Assembly: GCA_963737545.1 (NCBI GenBank)
Contig: CAVTTH010000004.1
Location: forward strand, 434,001-498,000
From: CAVTTH01 sp963737545
GTDB lineage: Bacteria; Verrucomicrobiota; Verrucomicrobiia; Chthoniobacterales; UBA10450
Length of the DNA stretch: 64,000 nucleotides
Reading direction: 5' to 3'
A program made the position numbers and the translations under genes. The notes beneath the pieces were generated by a model. That model was not told where the DNA came from. It was given only the letters and a program-made list of their open reading frames with translations, and searched no databases. Positions 8,625-18,579 of this stretch are shown here, piece by piece. Positions within the stretch are counted from its first letter, which is position 1. Each line of letters opens with the position of its first letter.

Positions 8625-9468
8625 GGATGGAGAGGCGCAGAATATTATCGACATACGAAATCTGATCGCGCGAAGTTTTCTGCCACTCATAACGAAGGTT
8701 GATCGAGACCGAGCGCGTCAGAGCCTGGCTGATCCCGAAGGCAAGCAGGTTCGTCGTCGCATCCAAATTATACGCTTGATAGATGGGACCGAATGTGGAG
8801 ACCGGTCGTTGCACATTCGCCAGGAGAAAGAGATCCGGGCGCGGAGGAATCGCGTAAGAGACAACCTCGCCATCTCGAAACTCGTAAGCGGCGGTCAACT
8901 GCGTTGCCTCGGTAAGGTCAAAATAGGCGGTCAGTGCGAAAACGTTCGAACGCCGATCGAAGACGCGGACGCGGCCGTTGATATCTTCGAAAAAATAGCC
9001 GGCATCGACCGCGAACCGCTCCGTCATGCGTTTCCCCACTGTGATTCCAGTGCGACAACGCCAGCCGTCCTGGAGGTTTTGCTTGAAATTCGCGTAGCCG
9101 CCACTCGCTTCCATGCGAATGAATGGCGCCATCGCGCCAAGCCCAAAGCGATAGCGCAACGATGCGGAGGAAGCGAGGAGGACGCGGTTAAAATCCTGGT
9201 ACTCCGCATACGCTCGGGCGTCGATGTCCGCCGTCATTGTCAGCAGCAGATGATCGGTCAGTTCGCCGAAGCGCCCGAAACGCGCCTGGGCTGCAAAAGC
9301 AAAGTCTCCCTTTTGATCCGCCTCCCGGTCCGAGTTTGACAGGTTGTCGTCGTAGGAAACCTCACCGCGCAAGTCCCGAATCCAGTCGGCCCGCGACTGA
9401 TCAACACCGGTTACCAGCAAGGCGAACGCGGCGGATAAGTTCCAAAGTGAAAAGCAGAGGCGTTTCAC
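8611..9468 (-). CDS. outer-membrane beta-barrel-like protein
   Basis: The 285-residue protein starts with a signal peptide ('LSAAFALLVTGVDQSRA'). The rest is rich in alternating amphipathic strands such as 'HLLLTMTADIDARAYAEY', 'FALTAYFDLTEATQLTAAYE' and 'SVSINLRYEWQ', and it ends in Phe, as outer-membrane barrels usually do. It is the first gene of the three-gene set with the cupredoxin and the cyclase. No specific transport function can be assigned. Confidence 0.6.
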   Translation of the reverse strand: MKRLCFSLWNLSAAFALLVTGVDQSRADWIRDLRGEVSYDDNLSNSDREADQKGDFAFAAQARFGRFGELTDHLLLTMTADIDARAYAEYQDFNRVLLASSASLRYRFGLGAMAPFIRMEASGGYANFKQNLQDGWRCRTGITVGKRMTERFAVDAGYFFEDINGRVRVFDRRSNVFALTAYFDLTEATQLTAAYEFRDGEVVSYAIPPRPDLFLLANVQRPVSTFGPIYQAYNLDATTNLLAFGISQALTRSVSINLRYEWQKTSRDQISYVDNILRLSIHASF

Positions 9469-9611
9469 AACAGCATTTCTACATGTTCGTTGGGCGTCGC
9501 GCTATCTGAATCCAGATATGATCGTTTGCGGTGGCTCTCGGGTTCGGTTTTTGACTCGCCAATAACGAGCAACGATAACAATTTACTCGGAGCATCTTAC
9601 GCCGCTCTCAT

Positions 9612-11762
9612 ATGTCGCCTGATCGCAAACTCGATCTTAAAGCAGAAATCGGCCATGTCCTGCTGATCGATATCGTCGGTTACTCGAAATTGCTCATCAA
9701 CGAGCAGAGCGAGCTTCTGCAAGACCTGAAGGAGATCGTGCGCAATACGGACCAATTCCGGATCGCCGAGGCGGCTGGGACATTGATTCGCCTTCCGACG
9801 GGCGACGGCATGGCGCTGGTGTTTCGAGACAACCCGGAAGCGCCGGCGCAGTGCGCTCTCGAGATCTCGCAGGCGAGCAAAATTTATCCCCAACTCCGGC
9901 TGCGAATGGGAATTCACAGCGGGCCGGTGAGTGAAGTCGCAGATGTGAACGAGCGCGCCAATATCGCGGGCGCCGGCATCAACATCGCGCAACGGGTGAT
10001 GGATTGCGGCGACGCGGGTCACATTCTTCTCTCGAAACGCGTGGCCGAAGACCTGGCGAGTTATCGCCATTGGGAACCGCATTTGCACGATCTCGGTGAA
10101 TTCGAGGTCAAGCACGGAAAGAAGATCGAGATCGTCAATCTTTATACTGACGAGTTGGGTAATTCCGCGCCGCCGGAAAAGTTAATCCGCGGAATGGAGG
10201 AAGCCGCGACTGCTGGCGCGAGCGTTATGTCCGCAAAGCGCCGGCGGAATTTCACCTGGCTCTCCGCCGCGGTGCTCGTCGCTCTCGCAGTGGTCGTCGG
10301 ATTTTTCCTTCTTTCTCGCCGTGCCGCGGAAAAGACCAACAATTCTGTTTCGAGAACCACGCCGAATGTGGCGGCGCCGATCCCCGAAAAGAGAATTGCA
10401 GTTCTCCCTTTCAAACCACTGGTGCCCGAGAACGCCGATCAGGTGCTCGAGCTCGGCATGGCGGACACGTTGATCACCAAGCTCAGCAATAGCAGGGAGA
10501 TCATCGTCTCTTCACTAACGTCGGTGCGCAAATACAGCAGCCTCGAGCAAGATTCACTGGGCGCAGGCCGCGAGCTCAAGGTTGATTCCATTTTGGAAGG
10601 CAACGTCCAGAGGGTCGGCGATCACATCAGAGTCACAGCGCGGTTAATCAGCGTGAAGGACGGGGCCTCACTTTGGGCGGCCACATTCGACGAGAAATTT
10701 ACGGACGTCTTCACGATCCAGGACACGATCTCACAAAAGGTGGCAGACGCTCTTGCGCTGCGGTTGAGCGCCGACGAAAAGAAGCAATTCACAAAACGCT
10801 ACACGGATAACCTGGCGGCTTATCAGCTTTACCTAACCGGGCGTTATCACTGGAACCTGCTCACCCCGCCCGAGATCACGAAAAGCATCGGTTATTTCGA
10901 GCAGGCGATCGCGCTGGATAAAACTTACGCGCTGGCCTACTTCGGGTTGGCGGACGCCTACCGCGCTCTGACGATCAACGGCGATCTTCGCTCCGGGGAC
11001 CTCGTGCCAAAGGCGATTGCGGCTGCGCGCAAGGCCATCGAGATCGACCCGACGCTGGCGGAGCCGCACGTCACCCTGGCTGTCATCCACATATGGTTTG
11101 ATTGGGATTGGGCTGCTGCGGAGATCGAGGCGCAGCGCGCCCTCACCCTCAATCCTAATCTCGCCTTTGCGCATATCGCCCAAGCGCAACTCCTCACCGC
11201 CCTCGGCCGCCATCCCGAGGCGATCGCCGAGGCGACGCGGGCACGCCAACTCGATCCGGTTTCGCCGATCATCAACACGCTCGCAGGACTGAGTTTTTTT
11301 TACGCCAAACGTTATGATGAGGCGGCGGCGAGCGTGCAAAATGCGCTCGACCTCAATCCCAGGTTTTGGGTGGCCTGCTTCTTTCGCGGGAACGTCGAAT
11401 TGGCGAGGCGTGACTACGTCGAAGCCAGCGCCGCTTTCGGCAAAGCGCGCGATTTCTCAGGAAATGGTTCGCAACCGATCGCGATGCTCGCCTATACCGC
11501 GGCGCGGGCGGGTCATCCGGACAAGGCACGCGCGCTCCTGGCGGAACTGCGGGCTACTTCCCCCGCACGGTACCTGCCGCCCTACAGTGTCGCGGTGATT
11601 TACCTCGGCCTGGACGAGCGCGACAACTGTTTCACCTGGTTGGAAAGGGCTTATGACGAGCGCGACGTGCGACTTTTTCTTCTGGGCGTCGACCCGATCT
11701 GGGACCCTGTTCGCTCCGATCCACGCTTCGTCTCGATTTTGCAGAAGCTCGGTCTTCAGTAA
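9612..11762 (+). CDS. class III cyclase - TolB-like - TPR protein
   Basis: The 716-residue protein has three parts. Residues about 10-180 are a class III cyclase domain with Asp20 ('LLIDIVGYSKL') and Asp65 ('LPTGDGMALVF') at the metal sites and 'GINIAQRVMDCGDAG'. A single membrane helix spans about 214-235. An extracytoplasmic TolB-N/FlgO-like domain starts at 'KRIAVLPFKPL', followed by tetratricopeptide repeats ('YFEQAIALDKTYALAYFGLA', 'PEAIAEATRARQLDPVSP'). The usual C-terminal 'DPIWDPVRSDPRFVSIL' closes the family pattern. A tandem homologue lies 115 bp downstream. The signal it reports is unknown. Confidence 0.85.
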   Translation: MSPDRKLDLKAEIGHVLLIDIVGYSKLLINEQSELLQDLKEIVRNTDQFRIAEAAGTLIRLPTGDGMALVFRDNPEAPAQCALEISQASKIYPQLRLRMGIHSGPVSEVADVNERANIAGAGINIAQRVMDCGDAGHILLSKRVAEDLASYRHWEPHLHDLGEFEVKHGKKIEIVNLYTDELGNSAPPEKLIRGMEEAATAGASVMSAKRRRNFTWLSAAVLVALAVVVGFFLLSRRAAEKTNNSVSRTTPNVAAPIPEKRIAVLPFKPLVPENADQVLELGMADTLITKLSNSREIIVSSLTSVRKYSSLEQDSLGAGRELKVDSILEGNVQRVGDHIRVTARLISVKDGASLWAATFDEKFTDVFTIQDTISQKVADALALRLSADEKKQFTKRYTDNLAAYQLYLTGRYHWNLLTPPEITKSIGYFEQAIALDKTYALAYFGLADAYRALTINGDLRSGDLVPKAIAAARKAIEIDPTLAEPHVTLAVIHIWFDWDWAAAEIEAQRALTLNPNLAFAHIAQAQLLTALGRHPEAIAEATRARQLDPVSPIINTLAGLSFFYAKRYDEAAASVQNALDLNPRFWVACFFRGNVELARRDYVEASAAFGKARDFSGNGSQPIAMLAYTAARAGHPDKARALLAELRATSPARYLPPYSVAVIYLGLDERDNCFTWLERAYDERDVRLFLLGVDPIWDPVRSDPRFVSILQKLGLQ

Positions 11763-11877
11763 TCAGGCGGGCTTCACAAGAAATCGCCATCATTCCTCGC
11801 TAGGGTCTGGTTAAAGGCCGACTCAGCTCCGGTTTACCATTAGTCTCATAGGTAAATCCCTGATAGTCTTGCCCCCA

Positions 11878-14254
11878 ATGTCCGCCGAAGACCAATCCGA
11901 GCTGCAAATGGAGATTGGCCATGTCCTGTCCATCGATGTGGTCGGCTATTCAAAATTACTCATCCACGAACAAACTGAGTTATTGCGGTGCCTGAGCGAA
12001 ATCGTGCGTGGCACGACTTCATTTCGCACCGCGGACGCGCAGGAGAAGCTCATTCGAATACCCACCGGCGACGGGATGACGCTGGTGTTTTTCGGCGATC
12101 CGAAAGCGCCCATCGAATGTGCAACTGAAATTGCGACGGCGTTAAAGGATCACCCGGAAATTCCATTGCGCATGGGAATTCACAGCGGGCCGATTAAGCG
12201 CGTCCAGGACGTGAACGAGCGAGCCAACGTCGCCGGTGCCGGGATCGATCTCGCCCAACGAGTGATGGATAGCGGCGATGCGGGTCACATTCTCTTGTCC
12301 AAGCGGGTGGCCGAGGATCTCGCGGCCTATTCGCGGTGGAACCCGCACCTGCATGAGCTCGGGGAGTGCGAGGTCAAGCACGGCCGGAAAATTGGGCTGG
12401 TCAATTTCTACACGGACGAGATTGGCAATTCGCAAAGACCGGGAAGATTCCGCACCAGAAAAGCGAGTGGCACCAAACTCGCGATCATCGCGATTCTCGC
12501 ATTTTGCCTGGTTGCGGCGGTAGTCGCGGGATTTTTTCTCATGCCGCGATGGCGGCAATCGGGCCGCACGTCGACTACGACACCAGACAGCAAGTCGATC
12601 GCCGTTCTTCCGTTCGAGAACTTGAGCGACGACAAGCAGAACGCCTTCTTCGCTGATGGAATTCAGGATGATCTTCTGACCAGTTTGAGCAAAATCAGCG
12701 GGCTGAAGGTGATCAGCCGGACCTCGGTTTTGCAATATCGCGGAGATAAGGAGAAGCAGAACCTGCGTGAAATCGGTTTGGCCCTCGATGTCGCCAACGT
12801 TCTCGAAGGCAGTGTGCGCCGGGAAGGCAATCGCGTGGCGGTCAACGTCCAGCTGATCGACGCGATCAATGACCGCCATTTGTGGGCAAATCGTTACGAC
12901 CGTAACTCTGGAAGATTCGCTCGGGCTACAGGGTGAACTGGCCACCGAGATTGCCGGTGAATTGCGCGCAAAACTAAGCCCGGAAGAAAAGGCGCGGGTC
13001 GAGAGCAAGCCCACCACAAACGCTGAGGCTTACGTGCTCTATCTCAAGGCGCGCGGCTTTGAAAACACGCCGAACAGATCGCTCCAGGACTATAAGGTTG
13101 CAGAGAAGCTCTATCTCGAAGCCATCGACCACGATCCTTCCTTTGCGCTCGCGCACGCGCGACTTTCGGCAACGCTGGCGAGGATTTATCATTGGTTTGA
13201 ACCAACTGAAGCCCGGAAAGAACGCGCCAAAGCCGCTGCGGAAGAAGCACTGCGACTCCAACCGGCTCTGGGTGAAGCCCACCTCGCGCTCGGCCTCTAT
13301 TATTATTGGACGGAGGGCGATTACGAACAGGCTCTCCGCGAATTTGATCTCGCATCAGAGGCTTTGCCTAACAACAGTGATATCGGTTATTTCGTCGCCG
13401 CGATGCGCCGCCGGCAGGGCCAGTGGGACGAAAATCTCGAGCTGCTCCACAAAAGTCAAAAGCTGGATCCCGCAAACACGAACGTGGTGGAAGAGATCGT
13501 CTATACCAATTGCTTCCGCCGCGATTGGGAGGCGGCCGCGCGGAACCAGGACCGCGTGCTGGCCCTTGCTCCCGATTCCGTCAACGCAAAGGTTAATCGC
13601 GCCTACATTGATTTCTGGTCCACCGGAAAAACGAACATGCTGGACAAGGTTATGGCAGACATTCCGGCGGGCGTGGATCCGGACGGCCTGGTCACTCTCG
13701 CCCGTTGGGATCGAAACATGATTGAGCGCAATTTTGCCGCTGCCCGTGAAGCTCTCGCCTTTTCTCCGCTTGAAGCATTTCCAGTCAACGGTCAGGTCAT
13801 TCCGAAAAGCTTCTTTGCCGGCTGTACGGCGCTCGGGCAAGGAGATAACACGCAGGCGCAAACCAGTTTTGAAGCAGCGCGTCCGCAGTTTGAAAGCGCC
13901 GTGCAAGAAGCGCCGGAGAATGCTCTTCGCCATGCCAATCTCGGATTGCTCTACGCGTTCATGGGCCACAAAGAGGACGCTCTTCGGGAAGGCAGACTCG
14001 CCGTCGAACTCGCGCCCGAAGCGAAAGATGCGGTCGTTGGGCCGTGGATGGCCGGTTATCTGGCAATGATCTACGCACGCGTGGGTGAAATTGACCTTGC
14101 GTTGCCGCTGCTCGAACACCTCCTGTCCGTGCCGGGTCAGGTCGATCATCCAAACTGCAGCATTACGCTGAGCGATCTGCGTCGGCGCTGGCAGTGGGAT
14201 CCGCTGCGGAAGGACCCGCGCTTCCAGAAGCTTTGGGCCGAGAAGCAGCCCTAA
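11878..14254 (+). pseudogene. class III cyclase - TolB-like - TPR protein, frameshifted
   Basis: This is a homologue of the preceding gene. The cyclase domain (Asp20 in 'LSIDVVGYSKL'; 'IPTGDGMTLVF'), a membrane helix ('IIAILAFCLVAAVVAGFF') and the TolB-like part ('SIAVLPFENLSDDKQNAFF') read in one frame up to about 12903. The frame then changes and continues as 'LEDSLGLQGELATEIAGEL' and TPRs to 14254. The intact relative at 28307 reads 'NRYDRTLEDSLGLEGEL' at the same place, so one extra A in 'cgtaactctg' explains the break. It may be a sequencing error or a true lesion. The start is the ATG at 11878; a TTG lies nine bases upstream. Confidence 0.85.
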
Positions 14255-14389
14255 ATCTGAAAAAGGTTTCGCATGACTGAAGCGAAGCAATGTTTATAAG
14301 GCATTCCTCAAAAGAGTTCGCTCAAGGAGATTTTCGAGGACAGTTGGAATAAATAGCGCTCTTTTGCTGACCAACGCAGCCCTCATTCC

Positions 14390-16420
14390 GTGGATCCCAG
14401 AAAATTCTTCTCCGAACTGAAACGCCGCAATGTTTACAAAATTGCGGTGGCATATGCGGTCGTCGGCTGGCTCCTGATCCAGATTGCCACCCAGGTCTTT
14501 CCTTTTTTCCAGGTTCCCGACTGGGCCATCCGATTGGTGGTCCTTTTGATTGTTCTCGGCTTTCCGATTGCGCTTATCATCGCGTGGGCGTTCGAGCTGA
14601 CGCCGGAAGGATTGAAGCGAACCGACTTGGGCGAACAACCACCCGCGCGGACTGGAAGGCACGCCTGGATTTACATCGCCATCGTCGGCGCAGTGCTATC
14701 AATTGCGCTTTTTTTCGCCGGTCGCTACACCGCGCCTAACAAGCAAAGCACATCGATTGAAAGATCGCTCGCGGTCTTGCCCTTTGAAAATCTGAGCGAA
14801 AACAAGGAGAACTCCTATTTCGTCGATGGCATCCAGGATGAAGTGATCACGCGGCTGGCGAAGATTGGGGAGTTGCGAGTCATTTCGCGCACGTCTACGC
14901 AGCGCTACAAAACGCGGCCGGGAAACCTTGGGGAAATCGCGCGTGAACTCGGCGTTTCGCACCTGGTCGAGGGCACGGTGCAGCGAGTAGGCGATCGGGT
15001 GCGGATCAATGTGCAGCTCATTCGCGCCGCGAACGAAGGTCACCTCTGGGCGGAAATTTATGATCGGAACCTGACAGACATTTTCGCGGTGCAAAGCGAA
15101 TTGGCGACGCGCATCGCCCAATCCTTGCAGGCCACGCTGAGCGGAGACGAGCGCAAGGCAGTGGCGGAAAAGCCGACGAGCAACCTTGCGGCGTACGATG
15201 CTTACCTGCGTGGGATCGAGCTGGACTCGCGACCAGGTCAGACGGAAGAGAATCAAAGGAAAACGATCGATGCATACGCTGAAGCGGTGCGATTGGATCC
15301 AAAGTTTTCGCAGGCCTGGGCCGCGCTGTCTCGGGCCAATGCGAGTCTTTATTTCCTCCAATTCGATACGAGCGCAGCGCGCAAAGAAGCTGCTCGTTCC
15401 GCTGCGGAAACAGCCACGCGCCTCAATCCATCATCCCCCGAGACGCTCCTCGCCAACGCTTACTATCGTTATCACGTCGAGCGTGATTACGACGGCGCTC
15501 GCCTCCTTTTTGAAAAAATTCAGCGGAAAGCGCCGAGCAACAGCGAGGCTCTGGCGGCGCTCGCGCGCATCGCGCGACGCCAGCGTCGCTGGAATGATAG
15601 CGTGCACCTTTACGAGCAAGCCGCGCAATTGAATCCGCGCGATCTCGGGCTCTTTATGGATCGCGCCTGGACTTTTTCCATGCTGCGGAAATATGCCTCG
15701 ACCGCCGACATGATCGCGCAGGCACTCGCGATCAGTCCCGACGACCCGGAAGTGTTGGTAACCAAAGTGAGGTACTTGCAAACAACCGGCGACTTGCCGG
15801 CCGCTCGTGCGGTCCTGGCGCGACTCCCGTCGGGCGCTGCTGGTGGGCAGTCTGATGGCCAGCGATTCTTGCAATTGCTCTGGGAACGGCGTTTCGACGA
15901 CGCCGCCCTCCTGATGGAAACCCAGATCGCGAAACAAAAATCGGAGTCGCCGGCAGCGGTTCCAAACTCCCAGGTGCTTCTCGGCGATGCCCGGTCATTG
16001 GGCGGGAACAAGGAAGGCGCTAAGCAATCATATCTGGCAGCAAAAGCAGGTTTTGAAAAGCTTCGCCAGGAGGAGCCGGAAAGTCCGTTCTTCGCCGCCA
16101 ATCTTGCCTTCACCGAAGCGGGACTTGGAAACAAAGAGGCCGCGTTACGCGAGGCCGAGCGGGCAGTGTCGCTTTTGCCAGCCTCCGAAGATCCGGTCTT
16201 CGGCCCGGGCATGGAAGAAGCCCTCGCGGGCGTTGAGGCGCAGGTGGGCGAAATCGAGCGCGCCATCACGCGCATCGAGCGGTTGCTCACGACTCCCTAC
16301 GGCGCGTTTCCGCTGAACCAGACCGCGCTGCGGCTTGATCCAACCTGGGATCCGCTCCGCTCCCATCCGCGCTTCAAAGCGATTGTCGAAGGCCCGGAGC
16401 CGAAAACAATTTACGAGTAA
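14390..16420 (+). CDS. membrane TolB/FlgO-like TPR protein without cyclase domain
   Basis: The GTG start gives the conserved family N-terminus 'MDPRKFFSELKRRNVYKIAV'. Two membrane helices follow directly ('AVAYAVVGWLLIQIATQVF', 'LVVLLIVLGFPIALIIAWAF') and a third lies near 'IYIAIVGAVLSIALFFAG'. Next come a TolB-N-like domain ('SLAVLPFENLSENKENSYF'), several TPRs and the typical C-terminus 'DPTWDPLRSHPRFKAIVEG'. Its relatives in the window carry a cyclase domain at the same place, so this looks like a variant with a different N-terminal input. Its last 19 codons were copied downstream to 18354 and 20127. Confidence 0.8.
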   Translation: MDPRKFFSELKRRNVYKIAVAYAVVGWLLIQIATQVFPFFQVPDWAIRLVVLLIVLGFPIALIIAWAFELTPEGLKRTDLGEQPPARTGRHAWIYIAIVGAVLSIALFFAGRYTAPNKQSTSIERSLAVLPFENLSENKENSYFVDGIQDEVITRLAKIGELRVISRTSTQRYKTRPGNLGEIARELGVSHLVEGTVQRVGDRVRINVQLIRAANEGHLWAEIYDRNLTDIFAVQSELATRIAQSLQATLSGDERKAVAEKPTSNLAAYDAYLRGIELDSRPGQTEENQRKTIDAYAEAVRLDPKFSQAWAALSRANASLYFLQFDTSAARKEAARSAAETATRLNPSSPETLLANAYYRYHVERDYDGARLLFEKIQRKAPSNSEALAALARIARRQRRWNDSVHLYEQAAQLNPRDLGLFMDRAWTFSMLRKYASTADMIAQALAISPDDPEVLVTKVRYLQTTGDLPAARAVLARLPSGAAGGQSDGQRFLQLLWERRFDDAALLMETQIAKQKSESPAAVPNSQVLLGDARSLGGNKEGAKQSYLAAKAGFEKLRQEEPESPFFAANLAFTEAGLGNKEAALREAERAVSLLPASEDPVFGPGMEEALAGVEAQVGEIERAITRIERLLTTPYGAFPLNQTALRLDPTWDPLRSHPRFKAIVEGPEPKTIYE

Positions 16421-16583
16421 CTGCGGTTGTGAACCTGCGAAGTTTCTTTGCCGAGTCGAAGCGGCGAAACGTTTACGAGGTTGCGGTCACATTTCCACTG
16501 CCCCGCAGCGTCTCTCGCGAACCTACTAAGTTCAAGAGACGCTGTTTGTCCTTTTTCATCTTATTGGCGACGACGCCTGTCAT
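16364..16583. repeat. direct repeat B, copy 1 (TPR gene 3' end plus next gene's 5' scrap)
   Basis: This copy begins inside the 3' end of the TolB-TPR gene, passes its stop, and then holds a GTG-started scrap (16429-16494) reading 'MNLRSFFAESKRRNVYEVAV'. That is the N-terminus of another family member, cut off after about 22 codons. Near-identical copies lie at 18354-18578 and, shorter, at 20127-20250. Confidence 0.85.
16429..16494 (+). pseudogene. 5' remnant of a TolB-TPR gene
   Basis: A GTG start opens 22 codons that closely match the N-terminus of the intact gene at 28307 ('MNLRPFFAELKRRNVYRAAV'). The reading then loses similarity, and the HAF gene begins on the opposite strand. It marks a lost third member of the tandem TPR gene array. 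Confidence 0.65.
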
Positions 16584-16585
16584 GG

Positions 16586-17719
16586 CTAATTACCTTCCAA
16601 TGTAGGTCCCATGGGCGTTAGCAAAAGGGCATGTAGACCGCCGTTGTGAATATCCAACGCGCTGGCCACGATCTGCCCATTGTCATTGATTGCTGTCGCG
16701 GAGATGAGGAAGTAATCTCTTGCCGTCGTGTTCAGCAATTTATTCAGGTTGATCATTTCCCCGCCGGCCTTATTTGGCCTCCAGAGAAAAGCCACTTGTT
16801 GGAGTGGCATTTCACCGACCCCTGGCAGATAGCTGTGCCCAACAACCTGGTCCAGATTGTTAATACCCAGAGCTACGCTGACATCTCTGTCTGTCCCCTT
16901 CCCGCCGAGCGATCCGAGATCGATCATGCTCTTGCCATCATGCAAGAACGCATGAACGCGCTCGTCGTTGGTTTTGATCGTGGAATAGCCAGCGACGTGA
17001 TTTTTCCCGTTGATGGCCATGCCGCAACTGGAAAGACCACCCAGCACACCCAAGTCGCGCATTGCCCCACTAGTCGGAGACAACGCCTGATGGATAAACG
17101 CGTGGGTCGTCACGAACATAGCCCCGGTTTGGGACGTGCCCGTTATGAACCCAGCTTCGTTGATCGTGTACGCCTGTGCATACGGACCGCCTAGCGTGCC
17201 GATGTCGATCATGCCGGATTGGTAGGTCCACATGAAGGCCCGGCTTTCGCTGCTATCGCGCTCCCGACCGGAGAATCCGACCACCTGTCCCATGGCGTTA
17301 ATGCCATTCGCTCGGCTGACCACCTGTCCCCTCAAAACCCCGAGGTCCACCGCAACCTCGTTCCCTGTGAAAAGGGCGGCGTGGCTTGCTAATATTGGGC
17401 CCGGGTTAGAAAAGAAGTTGTCACCGACGACCATATTCTTGGAACTGATACCGAATCCGCGGCTGTTGACGCCGCCGGCATCGGCCATGAATTTGTTAGT
17501 GTAGTGGAAGGCACATGTCTCCAGCCCCTTATAAGCCGTGCCCGCCACGTGCCCCTGGTTATTAATCGCCGAAGGTTCGCTGGCTTCCATGTTTTTGACG
17601 ACTCCCAGATCCTCAACGCGATAGCCTACTTGTCCTCGCGCCGTTGATACCCCGATCGCGAAGCACGCGGCCAGGGCAATTGAGCCAAGGACGGTGCTGA
17701 GATAATGTTTAGTATTCAT
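16586..17719 (-). CDS. exported HAF-repeat protein, copy 1
   Basis: The 377-residue protein consists of HAF-type repeats: modules like 'MIDIGTLGG', 'RDLGVLGG' and 'MIDLGSLGG', each followed by 'xxAINxxGQVVG' or 'HVAGYS', which suggests a beta-propeller-like fold. The start at 17719 (MNTKHYLSTVLGS) places a signal peptide at the N-terminus. 'IALAAC' could be a lipobox, while 'ARGQ' would suit ordinary cleavage. A longer in-frame start at 17788 is less likely because it would put a Lys-rich stretch ahead of the signal. The function of HAF proteins is unknown. A tandem paralogue lies at 18580-19746. Confidence 0.8.
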   Translation of the reverse strand: MNTKHYLSTVLGSIALAACFAIGVSTARGQVGYRVEDLGVVKNMEASEPSAINNQGHVAGTAYKGLETCAFHYTNKFMADAGGVNSRGFGISSKNMVVGDNFFSNPGPILASHAALFTGNEVAVDLGVLRGQVVSRANGINAMGQVVGFSGRERDSSESRAFMWTYQSGMIDIGTLGGPYAQAYTINEAGFITGTSQTGAMFVTTHAFIHQALSPTSGAMRDLGVLGGLSSCGMAINGKNHVAGYSTIKTNDERVHAFLHDGKSMIDLGSLGGKGTDRDVSVALGINNLDQVVGHSYLPGVGEMPLQQVAFLWRPNKAGGEMINLNKLLNTTARDYFLISATAINDNGQIVASALDIHNGGLHALLLTPMGPTLEGN

Positions 17720-17965
17720 ATAGATATGTTCTTTCTTGTTGATAGGTTTTTTCTGTGTTGGTTTGTTTGCTAGTTTGTTTAGTTTCATTTTTCTTTGTTG
17801 GTTGATTGTTTACTTTCTTCACGGAGTACACTCCTCACTCGAACGCAAAGCGCTGGGCGGTGATTGGCATTTACTGACCGGAAATTGGGTAACGCTTATG
17901 TTAGCTTTTGCCAATAAAACGACAGTCCCCTAACGAGTGGCGCATTTCAGCTCAGATTAGCGGCA
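17720..17965 (-). promoter_or_regulatory. A-rich leader and upstream region of HAF gene 1
   Basis: Read on the minus strand, about 100 bases before the start codon are A/C-rich and nearly free of G (short 'AAACAAAC' and 'CAACAAAG' blocks), ending in an AAGAAAGAA purine stretch close to the start. The same leader precedes HAF copy 2. The distal part (about 17849-17965) is also found in diverged form at 26935-27057. No confident -35/-10 pair was found. Confidence 0.45.
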
Positions 17966-18353
17966 CCCAGTTAGACCATCCTTGCCGCGATCGCCTCCCG
18001 AATCGTCCTCACAGCGAACCAGAAACGCACAACGTTTGACAACTGCGGATGAGCCAGACTCACGTTGTGGCGTCAGGTTTCTCGCATGAGAACTCAACCG
18101 CTGCCGGCTCAATCGAAATCGGAGATCTTGGCCATAAAGAAAACTCTGGTGCCATCAGATTTCTCGCCCACCTCGGATAACGCGCGATGGAAAGGAGCTA
18201 CTCCCAGCATCCGGTCGCGTCGGCACATGGTTGGTCCGCGGGGCATCATAAGCCGCTCATTCCAGTCGAACGTTCCCGCGCCCTCCTGCGGGACAGCCGG
18301 TGACGCAGCGAAAAAGGAGGGAACGATGGTGAAAGCCGTTGAGAAAATGGCGG
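17966..18353. repeat. direct repeat A, copy 1 (leader and 5' end of cNMP-binding gene)
   Basis: This segment is nearly identical to 27058-27439, which is the leader and first codons of the intact cyclic-nucleotide-binding gene. It ends after the codons for 'MVKAVEKMAA' and is joined at 18354 to repeat B. A shortened copy lies at 20007-20126 with about 230 internal bases removed. Confidence 0.85.
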
Positions 18354-18520
18354 CATCCGCGCTTCAAAGCGATCGTCGAAGGCCCGGAGCCGAAAACAAT
18401 TTACGAGTAACTGCGGTTGTGAACCCGCGAAACATCTTTGCCGAGCGGAAGCGGCGAAACGCTTACGAGGTTGCGGTCACACTTCCACTGCTCCGCAGCG
18501 TCTCTCGCGAAACCTGCTAA
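18326..18520 (+). pseudogene. chimeric short ORF made of cNMP-gene 5' end, TPR-gene 3' end and TPR-gene 5' end
   Basis: An ATG with a good AAGGAGG ribosome-binding site opens 64 codons. The first ten match the start of the cNMP-binding protein at 27412. The rest is read through the duplicated TPR 3' end in a shifted frame, and then through the 'NPRNIFAERKRRNAYEVAV' N-terminal scrap. It is a recombination product; whether it is translated is unknown. Confidence 0.55.
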
Positions 18521-18578
18521 GTTCAAGAGACGCTGTTTGTTCTTTTTCATCTTATTGGCGACGACGCCTAGTCATGGC
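18354..18578. repeat. direct repeat B, copy 2
   Basis: This is a copy of 16364-16583 with scattered substitutions, again directly followed by the 3' end of a HAF gene on the minus strand. Its junction with repeat A at 18353/18354 is the same as the junction at 20126/20127, which shows that one chimeric unit was duplicated. Confidence 0.85.
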
Positions 18579-18579
18579 A

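Noticed and set aside
8623..9339. Long plus-strand reading opposite the outer-membrane-like gene
   Set aside because: It is the antisense shadow of a gene with signal peptide and strand pattern; the translation is charged and without family features.
13355..14290. Long minus-strand reading opposite the TPR genes
   Set aside because: It is antisense to the TPR region, where the plus strand gives clear TPR repeats.
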